In this document: positions 1-8,037 of the stretch, in pieces
How positions within the stretch are numbered: the stretch's first letter is position 1
How the letters are laid out: each line of letters begins with the position of its first letter
From: Comamonas sp. lk
GTDB lineage: Bacteria > Pseudomonadota > Gammaproteobacteria > Burkholderiales > Burkholderiaceae_C
Reading direction: 5' to 3'
NCBI GenBank assembly: GCA_945865675.1
Contig: CAMBFO010000017.1
Location: 1 to 32,174, forward strand
DNA length: 32,174 bases
The notes under the pieces: model-generated
The model's database searches: none
The model's input: only the letters and a program-made list of their open reading frames with translations
What the model was told of the DNA's origin: nothing
Position numbers and translations under genes: made by a program

Positions 1-428
1 TACACCTCGTCGCGCACCCAGCCCAATGCTTCGTAGGCCGCTTGGGCGGGAAGATTGGTTTTGGCGGTTGTCAAATCCAAGCGGCACATGCCGTGCTCGC
101 GGGCGCTTTGCTCGGCCGCCAACAACAGCAAGTTACCAATGCCCGCGCCCCTGGCGGCCGGTGCCACATAGAGGTCATACAAGGCATAAATCGGCTTGGC
201 CTCTAGCGAGCAAAAAGTAGGGTAGAGCTGGCAAAAACCAAGCGCTTGTGCACTTGCGTCTTGCGCCAACAAAATGAGGGAGTCTGCTTTTTCGATACGC
301 TCTGCGATATAGCGATTAGCCAACGCCAAGTCCGGCGCGTATTGATAGAACTGTCGATAGGCGTCAAACAAATGGGCTATTGCCGCCACCTCGGCCTTGG
401 TGGCAGTAGAAATCTTTATGGAATGCAT
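1..428 (-). CDS. GNAT family N-acetyltransferase (C-terminus cut by window edge)
   Basis: Reading the minus strand from the ATG at 428 gives about 142 residues beginning MHSIKISTATKAEV and still open at base 1, so the last residues lie outside the window. The GNAT fold is visible: an early helix with DAYRQFYQYAP, a central LYDLYVAPAARGAGIG block whose R-G-A-G-I-G residues form the acetyl-CoA pyrophosphate loop, and a late NLPAQAAYEALGW stretch typical of motif B. Family members transfer an acetyl group from acetyl-CoA to a small molecule or a protein amine; the substrate cannot be told from sequence. It lies upstream of, and is oriented like, nothing obviously related. Start chosen as the first ATG; its ribosome binding site is weak. 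Confidence 0.85.
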   Translation of the reverse strand, partial: MHSIKISTATKAEVAAIAHLFDAYRQFYQYAPDLALANRYIAERIEKADSLILLAQDASAQALGFCQLYPTFCSLEAKPIYALYDLYVAPAARGAGIGNLLLLAAEQSAREHGMCRLDLTTAKTNLPAQAAYEALGWVRDEV

Positions 429-485
429 GGGTCCCTTTGGATGCGTATATGGCCACTCAAATTTAAGTTGCGCCAGCTCACACGG

Positions 486-509
486 GTATCCCCTAGGGAC
501 TGGGGATAC
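486..509. other. Perfect 8-bp inverted repeat at the end of the histidine phosphatase gene
   Basis: GTATCCCC at 486-493 pairs exactly with GGGGATAC at 502-509 across an 8-base loop. The stop codon of the minus-strand phosphatase gene (493-495) lies at its edge, so the RNA hairpin would form at the 3' end of that transcript. There is no T run after it on either strand, so a classical intrinsic terminator is not shown; it could act as a 3' stabilising hairpin. Confidence 0.35.
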
Positions 510-1059
510 GCGAATACTCCAACATCTGTCCTTGCGGGCCGACGCGCGCGAGCACCATATCACCGGAGCCTATGTTCTCGCCCACGTACTGCAAGATATT
601 GACGTGGTGCGTTACCACTATCAATGGCTTGCGATTGGGCTGTGAAAGCATGTTCGCCAGCACGCGCTGCATCGCTTGGTTTTGTGTTTGGGCGCGATCA
701 GGCGCATCGAAAAAAGACGCCAGGCTGGGCTCTATGGTGACAGGGCCGTAGCCGAGTCGGTCCGCGGTTTGCTGGCAGCGGCACCAAACGCTACTCAACA
801 CCGTAGCACTTTGGATACCTTGTGTACGCAGCCACTGCCCGGCACGCACAGCCTGTTGCTTGCCTTGCTCGTCAAGGTTGCGCTGCGTCTCGCAACGGTC
901 TAAAGAATATCCCTGCGGATCGCCTACGCCAGGCGCCAGGGCATGGCGCATCAACAACACATATTCCGATCTGAGCAGCTTCTCTGCCAGGGTGCTTGCA
1001 GATGCATCCACATGCGCTACAAAAAGTAACGCAGTAGCAAACCAAATACTTAAACGCAT
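493..1059 (-). CDS. Exported histidine phosphatase family protein
   Basis: Protein of 188 residues. It opens with a signal-peptide-like segment (MRLSIWFATALLFVAHVDASAS), so the mature protein should be periplasmic. The phosphatase core begins with LMRHALAPG, the RHG-type motif in which the first His is phosphorylated, followed by a CETQRNLDEQGKQQA stretch usual for SixA/phosphoglycerate-mutase-like enzymes, and VVTHHVNI near the end supplies the second catalytic His. A TTG two codons upstream (1065) is also open, but the ATG at 1059 is the better start. Family members remove phosphate from small metabolites or phosphoproteins; the substrate is unknown. It is followed by an 8-bp inverted repeat. 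The short length (no cap domain) fits the branch of small, exported histidine phosphatases. Confidence 0.85.
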   Translation of the reverse strand: MRLSIWFATALLFVAHVDASASTLAEKLLRSEYVLLMRHALAPGVGDPQGYSLDRCETQRNLDEQGKQQAVRAGQWLRTQGIQSATVLSSVWCRCQQTADRLGYGPVTIEPSLASFFDAPDRAQTQNQAMQRVLANMLSQPNRKPLIVVTHHVNILQYVGENIGSGDMVLARVGPQGQMLEYSRIPSP

Positions 1060-1154
1060 AGACAAAAGCTCGCAGAAGAATTGGGGCGCAGAGCCACTAA
1101 GTGTGTACGAAAAAAATCATTTTTTAACTACCAAACCCAAATACCGCGAGCAGC

Positions 1155-2729
1155 TCACGCCACCCGCAAGACCACGCGCTTAGGGGCACCGCGCGCAGTC
1201 GCCAGTTCATCGACAGCGGCGCCCAGGGCTTTGATGCCGGGCGCAATTTGCTCGGCAGCGATGGACGACAGGCGCAAGCGGAAATACGGGCACGGATAGG
1301 GCGGGTGCATAAAGAATACATCACCCGCTTCGATTAACACCCCATGCTTACGCGCAATCAAGGCCAATTCAGACGAGTCCACCCAGGCCGGGGCGCGCAC
1401 CCATACCGATGCGCCGCCCGATGGCAGCGTAAATTGAAAGTCCGGCAAATGCTGTTGCAGTGCGCGTGCCACCATAGACATACGCTCTTGCATGGCCTGG
1501 TTGACGCGGCGCGCATGGGCGTCATGGTGGCCCAAGGACAAAAACAGCGCAAACGTGTGCTGCAAAAATGCGCTGGGGTGGCGCACCATGGCGTGGCGCA
1601 GGCCGCGCAATTCGGCAATCAGGGCGCGCGGTGCCACGATATAGCCCAGGCGCAAAGAAGGCGACAGGCTTTTGGATACCGAGCCCACGTAAATCACACG
1701 GCCGACTTTGTCCAAGCTTTTGAGCGCGGGCATGGGCTCGCCTTCGTACAAATTTTCGGCCTCGTAATCGTCTTCGATCACCACAAAGTCTTTGTCCTGC
1801 GCTTTTTGCAAAAGCAGGCGGCGTCGTTCCATGCTGAGCGTGCCAGTGGTAGGGCTTTGGTGCGAGGGCGTGACAAACACATAGTCCAGCGCCGGCAAGC
1901 GGTCCACCTTCAGGCCCTGGGCATCGACAGCCAGCGGCAGGCATTGCGGATGGCGCGGCGCAAAGCTGTTGCGCGCATGCGGATGGCCGGGCTCTTCCAG
2001 TCCGACGCGCTGGTTTTCGTCGAACAAGGCTTCGGCCAGCAGGTAATAAGCATGCTGCGCGCCCACGGTGATCAATATTTCTTCGGGCAGGGCAAACACA
2101 CCGCGCTTGGGCAAGAGGCGCAGGCGGATTTGCTCGACCAGCTCGGGCACATCGCTGAGCTCAAAGTCGGGCGTCCAGTGCGGTAGATGTGCGCGCGCCA
2201 GGCTGTGGACGCAGCATTCGCGAAACGCCTCGGATGGAAACAACTGCGGGTCGTAAGTGCCGTACACAAAAGGATAGGCATAGCGGCGCCACTGATCGGG
2301 CTTGGCCAGGGTGCGCTGGTCGGACAAAGAGCGCAGCACGCGGCAGCTCCAATCGGGTTGGGCTGCGCCTGCGAGCGCCTCGGCCTTGGCCTGGGCGGCT
2401 TCAGCGCCGCGCCCTGTGCCCAGGGCCAGCGGTTTGCTGGCCGCAGCCTGTGCGTTGTCGGTCACAAAGACGCCGCTGCGCGGGCGCGATTCGATAAAGC
2501 CGTCGTCCATCAAATGCGCATAGGCGGCGGTAACGGTATTGCGGCTCAGGCCCAGCACCTGGGCCAGTTCGCGCGAGGAGGGCAACAGGGCTCCAGCGGG
2601 CAGGCGGCCATCCAAAATCGCCTGCACCACTGACAAGCGCAGGCGCTGCTGTAAGGGCAAGGCCGGCTTATCGGGCAGTGTGAACAGGCTTTCCCACTGG
2701 GCGTCTTTGGTGCGGTGGCGCTGGGTCAT
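1155..2729 (-). CDS. MocR/PdxR-type GntR transcriptional regulator with aminotransferase-like domain
   Basis: Protein of 524 residues with the two-part MocR layout. Residues about 40-90 form a GntR winged helix (SSRELAQVLGLSRNTVTAAY, then GFIESRPRSGVFV). A linker rich in Ala leads into a fold-type I aminotransferase domain from about residue 150 to the end, with the PLP lysine in SVSKSLSPSLRLGY near residue 350 and a preceding IEDDYEAENLY block. Such regulators bind PLP or a PLP adduct (PdxR, GabR, TauR) and do not usually catalyse transamination. It is divergent from the cluster at 2909-6109, which it may control. Its own promoter region carries a repeated GTACCA (2762 and 2794). The effector cannot be deduced; pyridoxal phosphate, GABA-like amines and taurine are all known for this family. 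Confidence 0.92.
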   Translation of the reverse strand: MTQRHRTKDAQWESLFTLPDKPALPLQQRLRLSVVQAILDGRLPAGALLPSSRELAQVLGLSRNTVTAAYAHLMDDGFIESRPRSGVFVTDNAQAAASKPLALGTGRGAEAAQAKAEALAGAAQPDWSCRVLRSLSDQRTLAKPDQWRRYAYPFVYGTYDPQLFPSEAFRECCVHSLARAHLPHWTPDFELSDVPELVEQIRLRLLPKRGVFALPEEILITVGAQHAYYLLAEALFDENQRVGLEEPGHPHARNSFAPRHPQCLPLAVDAQGLKVDRLPALDYVFVTPSHQSPTTGTLSMERRRLLLQKAQDKDFVVIEDDYEAENLYEGEPMPALKSLDKVGRVIYVGSVSKSLSPSLRLGYIVAPRALIAELRGLRHAMVRHPSAFLQHTFALFLSLGHHDAHARRVNQAMQERMSMVARALQQHLPDFQFTLPSGGASVWVRAPAWVDSSELALIARKHGVLIEAGDVFFMHPPYPCPYFRLRLSSIAAEQIAPGIKALGAAVDELATARGAPKRVVLRVA

Positions 2730-2739
2730 GGTGCCAGCC

Positions 2740-2768
2740 AGTATAAAGAAGGGGCCAGGCGGTACCAG
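2740..2768 (-). promoter_or_regulatory. Candidate sigma-70 promoter of the MocR-type gene
   Basis: On the minus strand TATACT (2740-2745) matches the -10 consensus at five of six bases, 11 bases before the start codon, which would give a very short leader. CTGGTA (2763-2768), 17 bases upstream, is a weak -35. One copy of the GTACCA repeat overlaps this -35, as expected for autoregulation. Confidence 0.4.
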
Positions 2769-2799
2769 CAGGCCCGCCCGCTGCGCATGGCCTGTACCA
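2762..2799. promoter_or_regulatory. Directly repeated GTACCA, candidate MocR operator
   Basis: GTACCA occurs at 2762-2767 and again at 2794-2799, 32 bases apart, about three helical turns and on the same face of the DNA. MocR-type regulators often bind direct repeats in the divergent promoter region (known for GabR and PdxR). The left copy overlaps the proposed -35 of the regulator gene. The assignment is inference from position and spacing only. Confidence 0.35.
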
Positions 2800-2908
2800 A
2801 CGGTCTGAGCATCGGGCTGGCTTGCCCGATAAGCGCATCTGGCTCTAGCGCCACGCGGGCAGGAACTCTATCCTTGGGTCACACTTGTGCCAACCGAATC
2901 TCTGGAGA

Positions 2909-3310
2909 ATGTCTGTGAGCCACCCGCCTGTTACCACCGCCACCCTGGAAGCCTTTAGCGAAGCCTGGAACCGCCATGACCTCGATGGCCTCATGCGTTT
3001 TATGAGCGAGGACTGTGTGTTCATGACTGCGGGTGGCCCCGATGCCTGCGGCGCCCGCCATGTGGGCCCTGAAGCGGTGCGCAAAGCCTTTGCGCTGGCC
3101 TGGGCCACGCTGCCGGACGCACAGTGGCGCAACGGGGTGCATTTTGTGCAAGGCGACTTTGGTGTGTCCCAATGGACTTATACCGGCACCGCTGGCGACG
3201 GCAGCCGCGTCGAGACCGATGGGGTGGACATCTTCACTTTCCACAACGGCAAGATCGCCGTGAAAAACGCTTTCCGCAAAGCACGCCCCAACTTGCCTCC
3301 CGTCGCCTGA
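2909..3310 (+). CDS. SnoaL/NTF2-like (nuclear transport factor 2 family) protein
   Basis: Protein of about 133 residues with the cone-shaped NTF2/SnoaL fold: an N-terminal helix in LEAFSEAWNRHDLDGLMRFM, EDCVFMTAGG, a GPEAVRKAFALAWATLPDAQW helix, and the closing strands DGSRVETDGVDIFTFHNGKI. This fold covers ketosteroid isomerases, polyketide cyclases and many small binding proteins, so no reaction can be named. It is the first gene of a plus-strand cluster, 18 bp ahead of the FAD oxidoreductase, and may bind or process the same substrate. GGAGA lies directly against the ATG at 2909, so a GTG at 2915, six bases after GGAGA, may be the real start. Confidence 0.8.
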   Translation: MSVSHPPVTTATLEAFSEAWNRHDLDGLMRFMSEDCVFMTAGGPDACGARHVGPEAVRKAFALAWATLPDAQWRNGVHFVQGDFGVSQWTYTGTAGDGSRVETDGVDIFTFHNGKIAVKNAFRKARPNLPPVA

Positions 3311-3328
3311 CACACCGAGCACCCCGCC

Positions 3329-4777
3329 ATGAGCACCGCGCAGCATTTCCATGGCCATACGGCCACGCCTCCCAGTCGCCCCACAGACACCCGTTACGAC
3401 CCGCAGTACGACCCGCTGGTCATGCCCACGCCGGGCGCCGGGCGTGACTATGCACCCACCTACTGGGTGGCTAGCGCGGGCACCCCGCCTGCGGACGACG
3501 GCCCGGTGTTGCGCCACATGGATGTGGACGTGGTGGTCATCGGTGGCGGCTCTACCGGAATGTCCGCTGCGTTGTATTTGGCGCAAGACCACGGCATCGG
3601 CGCGGTGGTGCTGGAAGCCAACCAGACTGCTTGGGGCTGTTCGAGCCGCAGCGGCGGCCAGGGCCAAAACGCCAGCGGGCGCTTAACCCGCTCGCAATGG
3701 ATTGCGCGCTGGGGCTTGGATACGGCCAAAAAGCTGGATACCGAAATCCGCACCGGCTTTGAGAACTTTTGCGCACTCACACAAGAGATCGATTGCAATG
3801 CCTTTGATGGCGGGCATTTGTATGTCGCGCACCGCGCGTCCAAGGTAGCCTACTTGCAAGAGCAAACCCGCGTGCGCCGCGATATTTTTGGCTACGGTAC
3901 GCGCATGATGAGCGCGCAAGAGCTGCGCGAAAACTATTGCGACGAGCGCGATGCGCACGCCGCCATGTGGGAACCCGAAGGCGTGGGCGTACACCCCTTG
4001 AAATTTACCTTCGGCCTGATGCAAAAAGCCCGCGCCTTGGGCGCCAAAGTGCATACCGCCAGCCCGGTGCAAGGCTGGCAAACCATCAATGGCATACACC
4101 ATTTGCAAACGCCTGGCGGCGTGGTGCGCGCCAAGCGCGTGGTGGTCTGTACCGGCGGCTACACCGGCCAGGGCATGACACCGATTTTGAAAAACAAGAT
4201 GTTGCCGATTTTGTCCAACTCGGTGGTCACGCGACCTTTGACGGATGCGGAACTCAAAGCCACGAATTTCAAGTCGCAAACTTTTTTGACCGACACGCGA
4301 ACGCTGCGTTTTTACTACCGCCTGTTACCCGATAACCGTTTGCAACTAGGCAGCCGCAGCGCCATTAGCGGCGCCGACGCCGAGCGCCCGGCGCATCTGA
4401 AACTGCTGACGGACGCGATTGCGCGCAAATTTCCGCCCTTGGCGGGTATCTCGATCGACTACTCCTGGTGGGGTTGGGTGGACGTGAGCCACGACATGAT
4501 GCCGCGCCTGACCCGCCCGGACCCGACGCAAACGGTGTGGCATGCGCTAGGCTATGGTGGCAATGGCGTGTCTTTTTCCACCTGGGCAGGCAAGCGTATT
4601 GCGCAGCGTGTGGCAGGCAAAGACCAGGGGCAGGAGGTGTTCCAACTTCCGATATACAGTTCGCCCCTGGAATATCCGAATTTCTTCAAGCTGTTCCGCT
4701 CCGAAGCCTTGGCGCCGTTTCGGCGTTTGGGCCAGCACTTTCTGTACAAGTGGTACTGGATGCAAGACGAGTTTTAA
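3329..4777 (+). CDS. FAD-dependent amine oxidoreductase, PuuB/DAO type
   Basis: Protein of 482 residues. The Rossmann FAD-binding loop is VVVIGGGSTGMSAALYLA at about residues 68-86, and the WGCSSRSGGQGQNASGR block that follows is typical of gamma-glutamylputrescine oxidase-like members of the DAO family. Near the C-terminus GYGGNGVSFSTWAGKRIA is the second FAD contact of this family. Such flavoenzymes oxidise C-N bonds of amines or N-methyl amino acids with oxygen as acceptor. About 60 residues precede the FAD domain, a normal arrangement for this branch. It is followed after 3 bp by a homocysteine S-methyltransferase gene, hinting at a methylated amine or amino-acid substrate, but that is inference. 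No signal peptide is visible, so it should be cytosolic. Confidence 0.87.
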   Translation: MSTAQHFHGHTATPPSRPTDTRYDPQYDPLVMPTPGAGRDYAPTYWVASAGTPPADDGPVLRHMDVDVVVIGGGSTGMSAALYLAQDHGIGAVVLEANQTAWGCSSRSGGQGQNASGRLTRSQWIARWGLDTAKKLDTEIRTGFENFCALTQEIDCNAFDGGHLYVAHRASKVAYLQEQTRVRRDIFGYGTRMMSAQELRENYCDERDAHAAMWEPEGVGVHPLKFTFGLMQKARALGAKVHTASPVQGWQTINGIHHLQTPGGVVRAKRVVVCTGGYTGQGMTPILKNKMLPILSNSVVTRPLTDAELKATNFKSQTFLTDTRTLRFYYRLLPDNRLQLGSRSAISGADAERPAHLKLLTDAIARKFPPLAGISIDYSWWGWVDVSHDMMPRLTRPDPTQTVWHALGYGGNGVSFSTWAGKRIAQRVAGKDQGQEVFQLPIYSSPLEYPNFFKLFRSEALAPFRRLGQHFLYKWYWMQDEF

Positions 4778-4780
4778 ATT

Positions 4781-5671
4781 ATGGGTCACACGGTCACAAT
4801 TCTCGATGGCGGCATGGGCCGTGAACTCAAGCGCATAGGCGCACCTTTTCAACAACCCGAATGGTCTGCGCTGGCGCTGATGCAAGGGCCGCAGTTTGTG
4901 CGCCAGGCGCATGATGCGTTTGCAGATAGCGGCGCGCAGGTGCTGACGACCAATAGCTACGCGGTCGTGCCTTTTCATATCGGCCAAGAGCGCTTTGAGG
5001 CCCAAGGCGTGGCCCTGGCCCGCTTGTCCGCCGAACTGGCCCGCGCCAGTGCCGATGCGGCTGGGCACAAAGTGCTAGTAGCCGGTTCGCTGCCGCCAGC
5101 CCTGGGTTCTTACCGGCCTGATTTATTTGTCCATGCGCAGTCGGTAGCGATACACAGCAAACTGATTGAAGGCATGGACGCGCTGGTCGATGTGTGGCTG
5201 GCCGAGACGCAAAGCTCGATAGCTGAAATTCGCGCCGCGCACGAAGCGCTGGGCACCAACACCAAGCCCTTGTGGATTTCTTTCACACTCGACGATGAGC
5301 CAGAAGGCGATTCCGTTACGCTGCGCTCTGGCGAAGCGGTCGATGCAGCGGTTCGCGAAGCGCTGGGCTTAGGTGCCAAAGCCGTGCTGTTCAATTGCAG
5401 CCAACCCGAAGTAATGGAAGCGGCTGTAGTGGCGGCGCGCCAAGTGATTGGGAACACCGGCGTGGACATCGGCGTCTATGCCAATGCCTTTCCGCCGCAG
5501 CCCAAAAAAGCCACGGCCAATGCCGTCATTCTGGACATCCGCGCCGACCTAGATCCGCTGTCCTACACCGGCTGGGCGCAGCGCTGGGTCAAACAGGGCG
5601 CCACCATGGTAGGCGGCTGCTGTGGCATTTCGCCCGAGCACATTGCCGAGTTGTCACGCACATTTTCTTAA
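4781..5671 (+). CDS. mmuM: Homocysteine S-methyltransferase family protein
   Basis: Protein of 296 residues, the usual length of MmuM. It starts with VTILDGGMGRELKR, the first beta-strand of the Hcy-binding TIM barrel, and carries the three zinc-binding cysteines of the family: one in VLFNCSQPEV and a pair in MVGGCCGISPEHI near the end. These enzymes move a methyl group from S-methylmethionine, betaine or a related donor to homocysteine to make methionine. The gene starts 3 bp after the FAD oxidoreductase and ends 12 bp before the thioesterase gene, so co-transcription is likely. The symbol reflects family only; the donor is not shown by the sequence. Confidence 0.85.
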   Translation: MGHTVTILDGGMGRELKRIGAPFQQPEWSALALMQGPQFVRQAHDAFADSGAQVLTTNSYAVVPFHIGQERFEAQGVALARLSAELARASADAAGHKVLVAGSLPPALGSYRPDLFVHAQSVAIHSKLIEGMDALVDVWLAETQSSIAEIRAAHEALGTNTKPLWISFTLDDEPEGDSVTLRSGEAVDAAVREALGLGAKAVLFNCSQPEVMEAAVVAARQVIGNTGVDIGVYANAFPPQPKKATANAVILDIRADLDPLSYTGWAQRWVKQGATMVGGCCGISPEHIAELSRTFS

Positions 5672-5683
5672 AGCGAGCGCCGC

Positions 5684-6109
5684 ATGCGTATCTGGCAAAA
5701 ACCTATTAGCGTCGAACTACTCACCGCCAACACCCGCAATGGCGCGGACGAGCGACTGGGTATCGAGTTTGTAGAAGTGGGCGACGACTACATCGTGGGT
5801 CGCGTGCCGGTGGATGAACGCACGCGCCAACCCTATGGCTTGTTGCACGGCGGTGTGTCCGTGGTGCTGGCCGAAACGCTGGGCTCGTGCGGCGCGGCTT
5901 TTTCCTGCCCGCCGGGCTACCGCGCCGTGGGCTTGGACATCAACGCCAACCATTTGCGCGGCGTGTCCTCCGGCTGGGTCACCGGTACTGCGCGCTCCGT
6001 GCATCGCGGACGCACTACGCATGTCTGGCAAATTGAGTTGCGTGATGAGGCCGGCAATATGACCTGCATCTCGCGCATCACGATGGCGATATTGGCGCCG
6101 GCGGGTTAA
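5684..6109 (+). CDS. Hotdog-fold thioesterase, PaaI/MenI-like
   Basis: Protein of 141 residues, a single hotdog domain. The catalytic helix sequence QPYGLLHGGVSVVLAETLGS is the PaaI/EntH/MenI signature, with the HGG loop and the acidic residue (E of LAET) placed as in 4-hydroxybenzoyl-CoA thioesterase type II enzymes. These hydrolyse aryl- or acyl-CoA thioesters in the cytosol. The last gene of the plus-strand cluster, it begins 12 bp after mmuM. Its substrate could be a CoA ester of the pathway served by the upstream genes, or it may be a housekeeping proofreading enzyme. Confidence 0.87.
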   Translation: MRIWQKPISVELLTANTRNGADERLGIEFVEVGDDYIVGRVPVDERTRQPYGLLHGGVSVVLAETLGSCGAAFSCPPGYRAVGLDINANHLRGVSSGWVTGTARSVHRGRTTHVWQIELRDEAGNMTCISRITMAILAPAG

Positions 6110-6549
6110 GGCGCGCGCCCTTGCAGTCAAGGGGTTGTGGACACCGCCATGCGGCTGGCCCAAGCACGCGGGCTCTTGTTACGACGCTGGGGGGCAAGCG
6201 CCAGGTTTTCACCCAACTCCGCCAACGCATTTGCGGCAGAGACGCAGAGTTGGTCGGCTGCTAAAGCGGGTTTTGGTAAATTAAGTAATGTTTAGGACTA
6301 CTCGCTGACCTGAACCGCTCGTGCAAGGGCAGGTGTGAATACGGACTCGTACTGCGCTGCGTTCAGATTAGAAATGTGCAAGGTATCCCTGAAATTAGCC
6401 CGGCCGTTGCGAACCAAATAACAATACCCGGCCCTTAGACCGTCTACAAAAATTCAGCACACATCCGAATCGGCCAAATAAATAACCCCACCTGCATAAC
6501 GCAAGGGCGCTCCAATGCGAGTGACCTGGGAGGGATGCTTTTTGCCTCC
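6110..6549. other. Gap of 440 bp without an intact gene
   Basis: No complete gene is visible. A short inverted repeat (CCCTTG 6118-6123 with CAAGGG 6128-6133) lies just behind the thioesterase gene and may mark its 3' end, without a T run. The part from 6134 to 6297 shows nothing I can name. The part from 6298 to 6549 reads as a decayed coding sequence on the minus strand, described separately. Base composition is less GC-rich than the neighbouring genes. Confidence 0.6.
6298..6549 (-). pseudogene. Decayed reading frame of unknown family with one in-frame TGA
   Basis: In one minus-strand frame, directly after the stop of the adenosyltransferase gene, the translation reads HPSQVTRIGAPLRYAGG and VIYLADSDVC, then a TGA (6454-6456), then IFVDGLRAGYCYLVRNG, RANFRDTLHISNLNAAQYES and VFTPALARAVQVSE before a TAG at 6298. 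The residue mix is protein-like on both sides of the TGA, which suggests one former gene broken by a stop. No start codon of its own is visible, and the frame happens to be that of the gene before it. I do not recognise the family. Chance remains possible for a stretch of this size. Confidence 0.3.
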
Positions 6550-7122
6550 CTACTGCCCCCGCGCCAGCCGCTCACTTTTCCAATACACATCATCCCCCAC
6601 CGTGCCATCGGTGCGATAGCGATTGAGCACGCGGGCCAGTACAAACATCAGGTCGGACAAGCGGTTCAGGTACTGGCGTGGGGCTTCTTTCAAGGCCTCT
6701 TCATTGCCCAGCGCCACCACGGCGCGTTCGGCGCGGCGCGCTACGGTGCGGCATACGTGCGCTAGCGAAGCGGCACGGTTGCCTGCGGGCAGGATGAACT
6801 CTTGCAGCTTGGGCAGGTGCTCGTTGTGCTGCTCTAAAGCCTGGTCCAAGGCCATCACTGCCTCGGGCTTGAGCAACTCAAAACCGGGGATGGACAATTC
6901 GCCGCCCAGGTTGAACAACTGGTGTTGCACTTCCACCAAGACGCTGCGCACGCTCTCGGGCATGGCCTCGCACAGGAGTACGCCGATGTGGCTGTTAAGT
7001 TCGTCGACCTCGCCCATGGCGTGCACGCGCAAGCTGTTTTTGGAGACGCGCGAGTTGTCACCCAGGCCGGTGGTGCCGCCGTCGCCGGTGCGGGTAGCAA
7101 TTTGTGTCAAACGTTGTCCCAT
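6550..7122 (-). CDS. Cob(I)yrinic acid a,c-diamide adenosyltransferase, PduO type
   Basis: Protein of 190 residues starting MGQRLTQIATRTGDGGTTGLG, where RTGDGGTTGLGD is the ATP-binding P-loop-like motif of PduO-type adenosyltransferases. VDELNSHIG, RAASLAHVCRTVARRAERAV and YLNRLSDLMFVLARVLNR are the conserved helices that form the trimer interface and the corrinoid pocket. The enzyme transfers the 5'-deoxyadenosyl group of ATP to cob(I)alamin, giving coenzyme B12. An upstream ATG (7155) is open, but the conserved N-terminus begins at 7122, with a GAAAGAA ribosome binding site. No other cobalamin gene is nearby. The name PduO/CobO-like is by family only. Confidence 0.92.
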   Translation of the reverse strand: MGQRLTQIATRTGDGGTTGLGDNSRVSKNSLRVHAMGEVDELNSHIGVLLCEAMPESVRSVLVEVQHQLFNLGGELSIPGFELLKPEAVMALDQALEQHNEHLPKLQEFILPAGNRAASLAHVCRTVARRAERAVVALGNEEALKEAPRQYLNRLSDLMFVLARVLNRYRTDGTVGDDVYWKSERLARGQ

Positions 7123-7239
7123 GGGGTGTTCTTTCGTTGTAAATGGGTGCAGCACTGCCGCAAAATTGATGAGGTCTACGTGCTTGTCGAAACCGGTATC
7201 GCTTAGGGTGCCACAGACTCTGCATGCGCCTTAGACGCA

Positions 7240-8034
7240 TCAGTCATGCGCATAGACAAAAGGGCTTTGGTAGATCCAGACCATTTTGCCATTGGGCGCT
7301 TGGTAACTGGCTTTTTCTACCAGGTCATGGGCCTGAAAATCCAGGCTCACCAAATACGCACCAGGGCGCAATTGCTTAGCCGCTTTGGCCACGGCACGCG
7401 GCATGCTTTCGGGGCGCTGAAAAGCGTAGACCATGTCATAGCCGGACCAGTCGGCCTCCCAAATATCGGCGCGGCGTATGCGCGCCCAGGGCAGACGCAG
7501 CGCGCACCACCAGCGCAGCACTACGCTCCACTCCAAACCATAAAAATGGGCTTGCGGATAGGCCAGCCGCAAAGCGCGCAAGCCGTGCCCCATGCCGCAA
7601 CCAGCGTCCACCACCTTGGCGCCCACGGGCAGCGGCGCGTGCGCGGGCAACTCCAGCAAAGCCTTGGCCGGCGTAGGAAACAAGGGCGCATCCGACCAGG
7701 CATTGACCGGGTACACCAAGAGCATGATGGCCAGCGGCAGCAGCCACGTCCAACTGGGCAAATCGCCAGGCCCCAGCACTTGCAAACTCAGCGCAAAGGA
7801 AACAGGAAAACCCCCGGCAATAAACAGCTTGCGCCACCAGCTATTGCCCCACACGCTAAGCAAGACGCCGACCGCTGCCGCCATCATCAAAGCCCACACC
7901 GGCGGCCAGCCCTGGGTGTTTAAAAGCCGAAACAAAATCCAGCTCGCGCCCCAAGACAAAAGCGCTGGTGCTGGCCAGGGCGGTGCTTTGCGCCAGCCAC
8001 TGGTGGCAGTGGGCTCGGTGGGCAAATTAAACAC
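7240..8034 (-). CDS. Class I SAM-dependent methyltransferase with N-terminal membrane segments
   Basis: Protein of 264 residues. The first half is hydrophobic, with about three membrane spans (around residues 22-38, 45-85 and 95-112). The second half is a Rossmann methyltransferase: VVDAGCGMGHGLRAL near residue 137 is motif I (SAM binding), FYGLEWS gives the acidic ribose contact, and YDMVYAFQRPESM and AYLVSLDFQAHDLV are later motifs. The acceptor is unknown. The gene starts 3 bp after the parB stop and so may be read with the partition genes, though a functional link is not evident. A membrane-anchored methyltransferase in this position may act on a lipid or a membrane protein. Confidence 0.82.
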   Translation of the reverse strand: MFNLPTEPTATSGWRKAPPWPAPALLSWGASWILFRLLNTQGWPPVWALMMAAAVGVLLSVWGNSWWRKLFIAGGFPVSFALSLQVLGPGDLPSWTWLLPLAIMLLVYPVNAWSDAPLFPTPAKALLELPAHAPLPVGAKVVDAGCGMGHGLRALRLAYPQAHFYGLEWSVVLRWWCALRLPWARIRRADIWEADWSGYDMVYAFQRPESMPRAVAKAAKQLRPGAYLVSLDFQAHDLVEKASYQAPNGKMVWIYQSPFVYAHD

Positions 8035-8037
8035 GGT

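Noticed and set aside
1344..2186. Plus-strand open frame of 280 codons
   Set aside because: It is antisense to the MocR-type gene and has low-complexity, Arg/Gln/His-rich sequence.
6298..6549. Selenocysteine reading of the in-frame TGA
   Set aside because: No SECIS-like hairpin was found directly after the TGA and the residues around it match no selenoprotein family I know.
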